DNA of 28,511 nt from Spirogloea muscicola. Lineage: Eukaryota; Streptophyta; Zygnematophyceae; Spirogloeales; Spirogloeaceae. Shown one piece after another: positions 18,901 through 28,511 of the stretch. Position numbers and translations under genes: made by a program. Under the pieces are notes generated by a model. The model saw only the letters and a list, made by a program, of their open reading frames with translations. It was not told the origin of the DNA and did no database searches. Where the stretch lies: assembly GCA_009602725.1 (NCBI GenBank), contig WELB01000120.1:382097-410607 (forward strand), written 5' to 3'. Each line of letters begins with the position of its first letter. Position 1 is the first letter of the stretch.

Positions 18901-21900
18901 ATGTTGTGAGCAGGTGATCACTCCAGCAGGTACAGAGCTGGTGAAAGGCCTCACGTTCCAAATTGAAGTTGGATCTAACCTCCTCATTACTGGTAATGCA
19001 CGTCCCTCTTGGCTCGCCAAAAGTTGCAGCTCAAGCTTGTGGCACTTATGTTGATACCCATAGACACATCACTTGCTGCCTGTGCTCTCCTACAAGCAAC
19101 AACTTCTGCCTGCAGCATTCCGTATGTCTGGAGCATCATGTGTGAGAATGTATGCAGTGTTCTGATTGAGCTGTGCAACATTGATGCATATTGCTCTCAC
19201 TAGGGCCAAATGGGAGCGGTAAGAGCTCCCTCTTTCGTGTCTTGGGAGGTTTGTGGCCCCTTGTGGAGGGCCGCATTGTCACTCCTGGGAGTGCAGGAGA
19301 CCTCAGCCACGAGATCTTTTATGTTCCACAGCGGCCCTACACGTCGATAGGGACATTGTATGATCAGCTGATCTACCCACTTAAGCTAACTGAAGATCCA
19401 AGTCCCATCCTGCTGGCTCGGATGCGCCAACTTCTCTCCATTGTACTTCTCAAGCTGCCCTGCACCTCAGTATGCTGTCATTGATTGTACTTCCAGTGCA
19501 TTTTATGACAGTAAGGTCACTCGCTTTCACAAAGTCAATGGCAGTGCATGCATGTAGGTGGATCTGGAGGCAATATTGGACCGCTATCCAGAAGGAACCG
19601 AAGTGAACTGGTCCGAAGAGCTATCACTGGGGGAGCAGCAGCGCCTTGGCATGGCCCGTCTCATTCATCATCGGCCCACCTTTGCCATCCTGGACGAGTG
19701 CACCTCAGCAGTCACCACCAGCATGGAGGAGCGGTCAGTCCTTCCACAGGTCTTTGATAGTCTTCTGGTACTCGAGCTCCAGGAGAGATTCGACTTGACG
19801 TGGCAGTTGCTTGTACTGAAGCAATTGATGGACCACCTTTCTTTACATCTGGATATTTTCCCCTCATTGGCAGGTTCTGTGAGCAGGTCAAGGCCATGGG
19901 CACGACTTGTGTGACCATCTCTCACAGGCCAGCACTTGTGGCCTTCCACGACATGATACTCGCACTTGATGGCGAGGGTGGGTGGAGCATTCACAAAAGG
20001 TTGAGCAGCAGCTTCCACCAACTCAGAGCTTGCACAACATGAGAGGTTTCAGTATGTTATTTGCAACTCCTTAGGCCTGGCCATTAAATACTTGTCTCAG
20101 TTGAAGATTCTGACCCTCAAAGTATGCCTTTTAGTGACTGCCTAATCGTGCTTTTGGTACAGGGATGGTATATATGACAAGTCTGATGGCAAACAAGGAC
20201 AGCTTAGCCAAACCGAAGTGAGCAAGCTGGGCACTCATCCTTGCATACAAGCCTGTTGTTTACTGACTTTGTTGGATATACCAATCTTCTGTTGGCCTGA
20301 TTGATATGGACATGCTGGTAAAACGCTTATACATTTCCCCCTAATACGTGTGCAACTCGAAACCTGCAGACAACCGGTAAACTTGACAGCAGTTCTCAAG
20401 GCTACATTGATACACTTGTGCAATCGTCGCCAAGTCCTGGCATTGCACCAGTTGATACACATATCACTTGCCTGCGTGTGGAGCCGCAGAGTCTGGCCAC
20501 TCGAATACAGTTCCTTTTACAGGTTCTGGTGAGTGTCACTACCTGTTGACTATCACCTGCCTTTGAATCTTGGTGACAACTGGTGAGAGCTAAGCAACTC
20601 TCTCATATTGCTCATCAAACAGGTACCATCCATTGATGACAGGCACGGCTCACATCTGGTGCTCCTGGCTGGGCTGGTGGTCATACGCACCTTACTTTCA
20701 GATCGTATCGCATCTCTCAATGGTGCTAGCGTCAGTCACGTGGTCAAACAGGACCGCAAAGCCTTTCTTCGACTCATTGGTGTCAGTGTGCTTCAGAGCC
20801 TGGCCTCCTCAGTGACTGCTCCCTCCCTCAGGTATGGGATAAGCCATGACATTCTTCTGCTGGTAAACGTATGCTTGTTCTGTAAGGATTGAAACTGATG
20901 GTATATGTGCCTGCGCGGTGCAGATATCTAACAGGGACCTTGGCACTAAGGTGGCGTTCTCTGCTTACAAGCCACCTGTCTAATCTATACTTCAGTAACA
21001 ATGCATTCTACAAGGTAACTACTGGTTATCATTTGTGACGTGTCCTCTAGGAAGGGATGCTCATCTTAAGGCAGTACGACGCATATTGTACTCGGGGTGA
21101 CTTTAGCTGCCTGGTGCTGGTTACAGAAAGGTGATATAGTCAACCTTGATCGACATTCTGGTTGCAGGTCATGCACCTTGTTGAACATGGGCCTATAGAT
21201 GCGGACCATCGAATTGTGCAAGACGTAGAACGTCTTGGCCATGAGCTTGCAGGGCTGATAACTGGAGCCGTGAAGCCCGTCATTGACATACTCTGGTATA
21301 CACGTTGTTGTTGTCGTGCTTTCAGCCATGGATTTTATTTGGTGATTGCACATTCTGGGCCCTCAACGCATACATGCCGAGTGCACGCCTGGCGCTTCTG
21401 TGCACCGGATATGGTGGCTTATTTGAAGTGACCTTGTGTGCAGGTTCACAAGACGTATGCAACAGTTGACTGGACAACGGGGGATCTTTATCTTGTACGC
21501 TTACATGCTTGTTGGTCTGGGCTTCCTTCGCGCCATAACACCTGATTTTGGAGCTCTTATCTCACACGAGCAGCAGCTCGAGAGCAATTTCCGGTACCTG
21601 TTGTTACACCTTCCAGGACTGCCCAGCATTCGTAGCATCTGATGGCACTATGGATGAACACGCAGTCTCTCATGGAGATTGTTGATGCATATGGCAGATT
21701 TGCACATACACGGCTACGTACGCATGCAGAATCTATCGCCTTCTTTGGAGGGGGGCAGAAAGAGGAGGAAGTTGTGCAGAGGCGGTTCACAGATATTGTT
21801 TGCCATTCTCAAATGGTGTTGCAAAGGCGTTGGTTCTTTGACTTAGCCGACGAGTTTGTCACCAAGCAGCTTCCTCACAATGTTACCTGGGGCCTTTCTC

Positions 21901-23983
21901 TGCTGTACTCACTTAGTCAACCGCAGGATCTTGGGACAGCTGAACAGGGTAGGTACGTCTTCCTCAGCCACTTGCAGTTTTGCTTCTAATATTGAGGTAC
22001 TGAGTCAAGAGATACCCCCTTGTTACAGGGCAGCTAGCTTGGAGCATGCGGTTCTTGGCATCAATTGTCTCGCAAAGCTTCCTCGCATTTGGTGAAATTT
22101 TGGAGCTATACCGCAAGGGCTTGGAGCTTGCTGGGGGTATCACACGAGTTGCTGAGCTCAGCAAGCTTTTGACTGCGGCACAGCAAGGTATGTCACCCTA
22201 AGCATTGTGGGATTGTCAAGGCCTGTGGAGCACCTTAGTGGCTCTTTGCGATACACATATCCGAAAACATATTTGACACTGAGGATCCAGTAGATCGGTC
22301 TGCAGAGCATGATCCGTGTTAGCTCCACCAAGCACAGGTGACTCAATGGCAAAGTAGGTGTGCTAGTGCCTACTCATCTGTACCTTTCTGCTCATTCAGT
22401 ATGTATGTATTGGCAGACCTGTCAAGATCAAGTCCTCTGTCCAATGTTGGCGAGGATATCAGCAAGTCCACTGTACTAGAAGGTGAGAGTGGTACACCAA
22501 GCGGCAATAGCAACCAGGGGGCACAAGGCACACAAATGTTGAGATTCTGTGGGGTGGACGTGGTCACCCCCAGTCAGAAACTTCTTGTGCGAGGATTGCA
22601 CCTCACTGTCAAGGCCCAGCAATCTCTCCTTGTCACAGGTAATCAAGCACTAATCGCACTTAAAGTCCCCAATCATCCCCTGCTTTGTTCATGAATCCTC
22701 CATTGAGAATGATATCTGCATCAGTGGCCTGCAACACTCAGCACGTTGCGTCATTGACTTCCCAAGTCTGACTTACCATCAGGCTGAAGCGTTAAGGGGA
22801 CTGACAGAATGATGAATGTCAAACTGCCGCAATTGCAGGACCCAATGGAAGTGGCAAGAGCTCGTTGTTTCGGGCTTTGGGCAAGTTGTGGCCCTTAGCT
22901 GGGGGCTACATAAACTCAGTGCCAAGTGAAAGTATCTTCTACGTGCCACAGCGACCTTACACAGCAAAAGGGACCTTGCGAGACCAACTCATCTATCCCT
23001 TGGCAAAGGAGGAAGCTGCTGCCAGTTTCTCAGGTATGGCTGATGATGCAGCACGTGTCATCTTGTTGGTTGCTTCTGTATCACAGTCACAATCAAGCTT
23101 CCCCTGGCTGTACCGCATGCTTCTGGTCCCAGTGGGTGCATGGTTTGATGGTCCCACTTGCTGTGCTTTTATTTAGGTGGAGTGGTTGCTTTGGACGAGA
23201 GATTGAAGGCAATTTTGGAAGATGTGCGGTTAGTGTACTTGCTGGACCGTGAGGGAGGCTGGGATGCAAGTCCTGCGTGGGAAGACATGCTTTCACTTGG
23301 GGAGCAGCAGCGCATAGGCATGGTAAGGAAGAGACGCTGAGATTGAATCGCCTTGATTGTTGGCTTGCAGTCGCATTCAGTTGTGTTGGGGATGCGTCTG
23401 CTTTGACATGTAAGCTCCACTGAGGCTTCGTCACTTTGGCACAGGGACGACTCTTCTTCCATCGCCCTGTCTTCGGCATCCTTGATGAGTGCACAAAGTA
23501 CGCCACTGTGGTTGACCACTGCCCTCTGGCTTTCATAAGACTGCTGCAGGCGAGCTGTTGCTTGGCTTAAGGTTCAATGGCACCTTTTTGCTTGTTCTGA
23601 TAGGGGCTGCCATTGCAGTTGTCATTGGTAAAGAATATCAATGATGTCCTTCAAATCAGTAAGTAGACTTGTCTTCCTTGAGGTTGTGCAGTGCCATCAG
23701 CGTAGACGTGGAGGAGCATTTGTACATACAAGCCAAGCAACTTGGCATCACCGTGATAACTATCTCTCAGGTTATTATTGATATAGACATGCTGTTGCAG
23801 ACAGGCACCTCTCGTGGTTCTTGCCATGAAGAAGGCATGCTGAGTGGCTGGTGATAGCTTCACTGTGCACGTTCTCTGTGACAGAGACCAGCACTGATTC
23901 CATACCACAGCTTGGAGTTACGACTCATTGATGGAGAAGGTGCATGGGAACTACGAGCCATCCAGCCATCTGGTCTGCCTTGA
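15991..23983 (+). CDS. peroxisomal full-size ABC transporter (ABCD, PXA1/CTS type)
   Basis: Twenty-six exons: 15991-16061, 16177-16277, 16466-16686, 16955-17179, 17302-17499, 17733-17943, 18178-18421, 18511-18640, 18914-18992, 19204-19442, 19558-19733, 19874-19999, 20163-20217, 20370-20528, 20623-20831, 20924-21014, 21168-21295, 21444-21593, 21698-21948, 22029-22187, 22417-22638, 22839-23033, 23177-23322, 23445-23497, 23692-23770, 23885-23983. They predict 1338 residues; Arabidopsis CTS is about 1337. Each half is a membrane domain followed by an ATPase. Half 1 has the EAA-like [10 protein letters not shown], Walker [10 protein letters not shown] (494-502), signature LSLGEQQ (595-601), Walker B FAILDE and switch His649. 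Half 2 has [11 protein letters not shown], Walker A (1149-1157), signature (1252-1258) and FGILDE; its switch position is Gln (TISQRPA), as in plant homologues. The family imports fatty acyl-CoAs and related acids into peroxisomes for beta-oxidation. Phases agree at all 25 joins. The weakest part is exons 1-2 (start choice, short leader). Confidence 0.95.
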
Positions 23984-24062
23984 GCAATCACCACTGGGCT
24001 CCCATATGCTAATCTACCCTATGCTCCATGGACGACTACTTTGACAAGACTCGAATTGTCTC

Positions 24063-24067
24063 TGTAA
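24063..24067 (+). terminator. candidate poly(A) signal TGTAA
   Basis: TGTAA, the common chlorophyte polyadenylation signal, lies 80 bases after the ABC transporter stop codon. Short motifs occur by chance, so this is only positional support. Confidence 0.4.
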
Positions 24068-24595
24068 ATATCTCCACTTTTGGCCTCTCAATGCTGCTGT
24101 CAGGCTTCCATAGTAGTTGGGCACTTGCTGAAATCCAGATTTATCACAAAATCATGCACTATTAGCAGTAAGAGCCCTCGGCCCCCAAAGCATGTCACCC
24201 ATTTAGTCCCGTTCCTTGCATGATCAATCAACTGTGTATCATTCACTGCGAAGCTGCACCAAAGCAGAACAAATGAAACCTCTGCCTGATGGTGAGAGCA
24301 GAATGTCCATGTTCTTGTTGATACAGGGGATTAGCAAGAAGTTGCTGGACTGTAAGGACAAAGAGACGCAGTCTTTCCTTTAGCAGTTAAATATCAAGCA
24401 TGGATATAAGAATATTGAGGTAGTCAATCTCAGCAACTCAGCTGAGATTGACTCCTCAAGTGCAAGACTGTGAGACATTGTCTTGGATCCTCCTTCTGAC
24501 TCTGACCTGCGCCTCATTGAACTTGCGGTGGAAAGTAGCTGCTGCAGAAGCATAGACCACCAACAGTATAATCATTTTTTGAACTAGAATTGAAC
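24068..24595. other. gap between convergent genes
   Basis: No open frame of note and no recognised repeat. It should contain the end of the ABC transporter transcript and the 3' untranslated region of the METTL16-type gene. Confidence 0.5.
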
Positions 24596-27500
24596 TCACT
24601 GGTTGGATATAAGCTGCTTAACCACAATTGCTATAAGCTCATCTGTGCCATACCAACAGCAGACCCCGACTGCTTCGCATGAGAAGAGGTTGTGTTGACA
24701 AATACCTGCTGTGCTATCCCCAACGCCATCGATCTTTCCCAGGAGCCTGGCAGTGACCAAAAGCGTTCCTGGGGCCTGCTGGAAGACCTGAACCACAAAG
24801 CCACCTTTCATCCATTGAGTGACAGTATGCCACCTGCTAAAGCACTAACCCAAGGCCCTGCTCATCATATCTCCTACAGGAACTATTATGATCAACGGAG
24901 AGGGTTGCGTTAGTCAACAGAGATGAAGGTGAAGAATGACCATACCGTGGTTGAAAACTTGAACCTTGTCCCTAATTTCCCCGCAGATACAGCTTGAGAA
25001 GTATCGACAAGTGTAGAGGCACTGGCATCAACAGAGGGCCCAGGGTCACACAATCCTTCTCCCTGCCTTGAAAGAGCAATTTCAGGGAGCAGTAGTAAGG
25101 AACTGATCAACATCCCAGCTGAATGAGGGACTGCAAGGCCAAAACGAGCCCGTTGTGCTGGTCTTGTAAAAGGAGCGGTCAGCAGCCCATCAGCATTTCA
25201 GTTTCAGCAGTGCGAAACTTGGAACCCTGGATTATCAATGCAGGCGGGGAAATCAACTTATTAGCTCTAGCTCGGGCCAACTTACCTCTATCATAAAAGC
25301 GTCTGCGTTCAGGTGGCAGGTGACCTCTAGCTGCCGGAGCTCCTCCAGTAACCACTTCAGTATGCCAATCGCGCTCTGTTGCTTGCTGACACCCTGCTAA
25401 TATGCACATACAGAAGGTATCACTGTAATTTACATCCACAGCTAGGGTTAGAATTAGAGCCTGCCAAATGTGCTCTACAATGAAGGATGTGCACAATGTG
25501 CATGTAATACCTGGAGTGTGAATGAGAGTTGCCGAGTAGGGTGAGCACTGCTTGGCGATCGAGGTAGGCTCACTATCGGCTCGAAGGACCATGCAATGCC
25601 CCAGCGAGAAGTCCGTCCTTGCACAAATTCAGTGGTTCGCACTGTAGGAACCTGCAAATATACTACAGTCAAACCTTGTTATAGGCACCTCTCGATATAG
25701 GCACATTAGGGCAAAACCTTGATAGTGGCACCATTTTGCGGGAAGCACTTTTTTCCCCCGGCAAATGTGACTCGATACAGGAACGTGCCTGTATGTACAG
25801 GCACAGTTTTTCGGGGCAGATTCCCCCACTAGAAGTGCCTATATGAAAACAAATCAACATATCTCTCATATTCTCTACAGGGGTTAGGGTTGAGGTTTAG
25901 GGTTTAGGGTGTGGGGTTTAGGGTTGAGGTCTAGGGTTAGGGTCTAGTTTTAGAACCCGAACCCTAAACCTAAACCCAAAAAGCCATTTTCAATATAATT
26001 TGATATATTGCTGATTGTCACGGTAGAAGCACATTTGGGGGCAATAGTGCCTCTACAACGAACAAGCACACCTCGATATAGTCACATATTTTCGCCAAAC
26101 CGGCCGACGTGCCTATAACAAGGTTTGACTGTACAATAAATAAGTTTGCTGCAACTTGGTCATGGACGTGGATGAGGAAGCAGCATGTTGTGCTGTCCTT
26201 CAACCGCCTGTTCTTCCACAACCCAAACTACAGAGGAGATCTGTGATTTGGAACATCCAGATGCTGTATTACAGAGAATGACAGGGCAAAGTACCTCATT
26301 CTCCTGCAACAGGATCTTGAGGGCCTTGAGATTGACTTTTCTCCCAACCATTGACGTAAACCAGCTGAAAGGAATGCAAGTTCTTGCATAGATTTTCTGT
26401 CACAATGATGGCGTGAACTCACAAGCAAAAGCAGCGCATGTGCCCAGAATTGACTGCGCCACACAACGAGAGGTTACCAGAAGCCTATACAGCAGCCACA
26501 GGCACCTTCTGTTATAGAGATAAGATCCAAGGAATTAAATTGCCGGAAAATCACAACTTCGGACAGGGTTTCCAAGTGAATGGCTTTTCAGTCGTGGGCA
26601 GTACTGAATAGTGTGACGGAGTTGCAGGCTCTCCTGCAGCATGCGGGTGATGAACGCCAGCTCTCCCCCCTCGCAAACCATCTCTGCAGCCGTACCTCCA
26701 CAAGCTGTGCGAGGATTTGAAGCTGCCTCCAGACACACAGAGGTCAGCCACATCAGTAGAAGAGAGATGTCAGAAAGAAGCTGTACACAGAGTGAGGCTG
26801 TATGTGTCTGGTATTACAGGTACTCTAGGTACCATCTGCTTGACAGACAGGTGCCAATGTATGGCGCATGGAATAAAGCACTGGCCTGCTGCTGACAAGA
26901 AAAGCCTGGACATGACCGAGGGGCAGAAGAAATGCATGCCGGCAGGCACCTGCATCATCGATGTTGTCGAAGAACGGCGGATTGCACATGCAGAAATCGA
27001 AGCGCTCGCCGTCCAAGAGGACGCCTACGAGCATCCTTGACGAGCAGGCTGAGGACAAAGTTGCAACATGTCATTTCACGAGCAACACCTCCACAATCTC
27101 ATATATGAGCATACACCCTTTCAACTTGCACATCAACAACAAGAAAAGTTACCCCCGTCTGCGCAACTTGTTGATGATCATGTTGCTTGAGGAGCGGAAG
27201 TAACAGCTAGTGAGCAGCGGCTAATTGGACCCTGATCCATATGTCAGGCACACCTAAACCTATGCTTGCCCCTGCTCCGCTTGACATAAAGTATTAACAC
27301 TGAGAACACTCTCGGCTTGAGTGATGACATATCCAGTCAAAACAGTCAACCTTGCGTGAGGAGTTTACACTGAGGGCAGGCCTTGACCTTCTGAGCCGTC
27401 CGCACTCACAAGTTGCTCAATCTCCTCAGCCTTGCGCTTGCCTAGCTGCACTGGCTCCTGCTCATCTGAGTCACATGCGACTCTGCCAAAGGACTTTTGG

Positions 27501-28440
27501 CAGGTGGCAGTATCCAAAGCATTGCTGCTACTTGGTCTCTCTTCATCTGTGGGGTCCTTGTTGCCGGTTGTGGTATCCACCAAGCACGGGTCTCGTGGGT
27601 CCTCTGTGGGTGGCCCGGCGGGAGCCTCAAGGGGGGCAGTCGCTGGAAGCGCTTGCCCCTGGCCGCCAGCGCAGGCTGACCGGAGCTCGATGAGGTGCGC
27701 CAGGTGGGGGTTGGAGGCGATGTTGCGAGCAGCCCACTCCAGCGCCACCTCGGTCACGTCTGGCAGGCACAGCAATAAGGCACATCAGCGAGCAGGGCAA
27801 AGCCACGGCCTCCGGAGAGGTCATCAGACTGACCCACCACCCACCAGTCCTCTTTGCACTCGCTGTGGTGCCCCGAAGACCTTTCAGTAGCCTTTCAGGG
27901 ACGAAGGAGAATGCGGCTGCTGATACCAATAGAGCGGCTGTGAAAGCCAGCCCAGGTGCATACAGTTGGTGTAAAGAGGCAGGGGGGACTGGAGGGTGAA
28001 GGCGCGGTTGGTGGGGTTGTTGTGGGCGGTGGCCGCACCGGTCGCCACGAAGCGCCAGCCGCTGAGAGCGGCGCCCAGGAGAGGGTAGATGCAGTTGGCG
28101 CCGGTGCCGACGTCCACGCCGGCCACGGCCTCGGCGGAGGCGGGGGGGCGGCGCCAGGGCGGGGGTGGAGGGCGAGGAGGTCCTGGAGCCAGTGGACGTA
28201 GTTGGCGCGGTTGGGCACGGCGGGCACCAGCTGGCCGTCGGGGAGCCACCAGGCGACGCCGAAGTCGCGGTGCAGGAGCGCCGCCGTCAGCTGGCGCTGC
28301 GCGTCGAAGCGCGACCAGTGCAGGCCCGGCCGGCCACCGCGCCGCCCGGCCGGGGCGACGTGCGGGCGCAGCGCGGGGTATGCCGCGGCCAGCGCCGCGA
28401 AGTCCGGCGGGTTCTCCGCATAGCAGCTCCGCGGGTGCAT
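24596..28440 (-). CDS. METTL16/FIO1-type RNA m6A methyltransferase, with an apparent frameshift
   Basis: Ten exons in order of translation: 28440-28039, 27759-27388, 27048-26950, 26722-26605, 26364-26295, 25651-25511, 25393-25286, 25062-24946, 24844-24706, 24642-24596; about 537 residues if the shift is ignored. Family landmarks: MHPRSCYAENPPDF at the start, PNRANYVHWLQDLL, the SAM-binding GVDVGTGANCIYPLLGA, catalytic NPPF in DFCMCNPPFF (about 281-284), TACGGT--EMVCEGGELAF, WFTSMVGRK, and TTEFVQGRTSRWGIAWSF. Then comes a C-terminal VCR-like region ending VFQQAPGTLLV. The enzyme methylates U6 snRNA and acts in the nucleus. Exon 1 shifts frame at the seven-C run (28142-28148, plus-strand G). 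Exon 2 adds about 80 low-complexity residues before the catalytic block; its 3' end (27388, or 27410) and exon 9's 5' end are uncertain. Confidence 0.9.
25666..26131. mobile_element. pogo-like MITE in a METTL16 intron
   Basis: Its ends are perfect inverted repeats of at least 23 bases (CAGTCAAACCTTGTTATAGG...), flanked by TA on both sides (25664-25665 and 26132-26133). CAGT-starting ends, a TA target duplication and about 466 bp without a transposase frame fit a non-autonomous pogo/Tc1-mariner element. The subterminal motif GATATAG-CAC is repeated inside the left end and inverted near the right end, as transposase-binding sites often are. It fills most of the 643-base intron between the fifth and sixth exons. 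Confidence 0.85.
25879..25977. repeat. interstitial telomere-type repeats, inverted
   Basis: Degenerate TTTAGGG units lie on the left (perfect at 25896-25902, 25903-25909 and 25917-25923). They change at about 25950 to the complementary CCCTAAA strand (25962-25968, then CCTAAACCC). The block is wholly inside the MITE. Confidence 0.85.
27899..27967 (-). repeat. R2 dispersed repeat, copy 3, in METTL16 intron 1
   Basis: The reverse complement reads CTGTATGCACCTGGGCTGGC, then TTTCACAGCCGCTCT and GCAGC-GCATTCT, matching the R2 core. It lies within the first intron (27760-28038) in the same orientation as that gene. Confidence 0.65.
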
Positions 28441-28511
28441 GGCGGCGCGCCGCCGCCGCCGCCGGAGCTGCCGGCTAGCGCCGGTCGGCCTTCAGTCGGC
28501 CGTCAGCGGCC
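28441..28511. promoter_or_regulatory. GC-rich 5' region of the METTL16-type gene
   Basis: GCC-triplet-rich sequence directly upstream of the start codon, followed by repeated CGGCC-TCAGTCGGCC words. It is probably 5' untranslated region and core promoter. No specific element is recognised and the window ends here. Confidence 0.35.

Noticed and set aside
25179-25592. 137-codon minus-strand frame as a separate gene
   Set aside because: It is read-through of METTL16 introns and parts of two exons in mixed frames; the spliced model explains the conserved pieces.
25879-25977. Chromosome end (true telomere)
   Set aside because: Units are degenerate, change strand in the middle, and are flanked by the two halves of one transposon inside a gene.

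Overview
This is nuclear DNA of a eukaryotic green alga. The evidence is intron-dense genes with GT-AG introns every 50-300 bases, very GC-rich first exons, plant-type TTTAGGG telomere motifs, and proteins whose closest remembered relatives are land-plant/green-lineage ones (CASTOR/POLLUX channel, full-length PXA1/CTS-type peroxisomal ABC transporter, KH-CCCH protein, FIO1/METTL16). A trebouxiophyte-like chlorophyte fits, but the species cannot be named from the sequence. No bacterial operon, CRISPR array, tRNA or rRNA was seen.

Layout: 1-310 holds two copies of a short repeat (called R1 here) in front of an unrecognised four-exon gene (319-1441, +). A complete 13-exon CASTOR/POLLUX/DMI1-type ion channel gene follows on the minus strand (2325-6653). 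Between it and the next minus-strand gene (a five-exon protein with four CCCH fingers and one KH domain, 7970-9997) lie remains of a non-LTR retrotransposon. An assembly gap (10147-10547) sits upstream of the KH-CCCH gene. From 10548 to 15576 the window is repeat-rich: palindromic copies of an 89-bp LINE 3'-end module, a LINE insertion with a 5' inversion, a 58-bp tandem repeat, copies of two short dispersed repeats (R1, R2), and two LINE tails head-to-tail. A small two-exon gene for a putative single-span membrane protein (13705-14232, -) is embedded there. A 26-exon peroxisomal full ABC transporter (15991-23983, +) and a ten-exon METTL16/FIO1-type RNA m6A methyltransferase (24596-28440, -) converge at about 24.3 kb.

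The protein genes belong to unrelated housekeeping or signalling roles (nuclear-envelope cation channel, RNA binding, fatty acyl import into peroxisomes, U6 snRNA methylation) and show no pathway clustering. The most unusual observations concern mobile DNA. A pogo-like MITE carrying inverted telomere repeats inserted 13 bases upstream of a METTL16 3' splice site. A LINE copy has the geometry of twin priming. The R1 repeat points toward, and lies just upstream of, two gene start codons. All exon joins were derived by hand from reading frame, splice consensus and remembered family alignments; no search was run.
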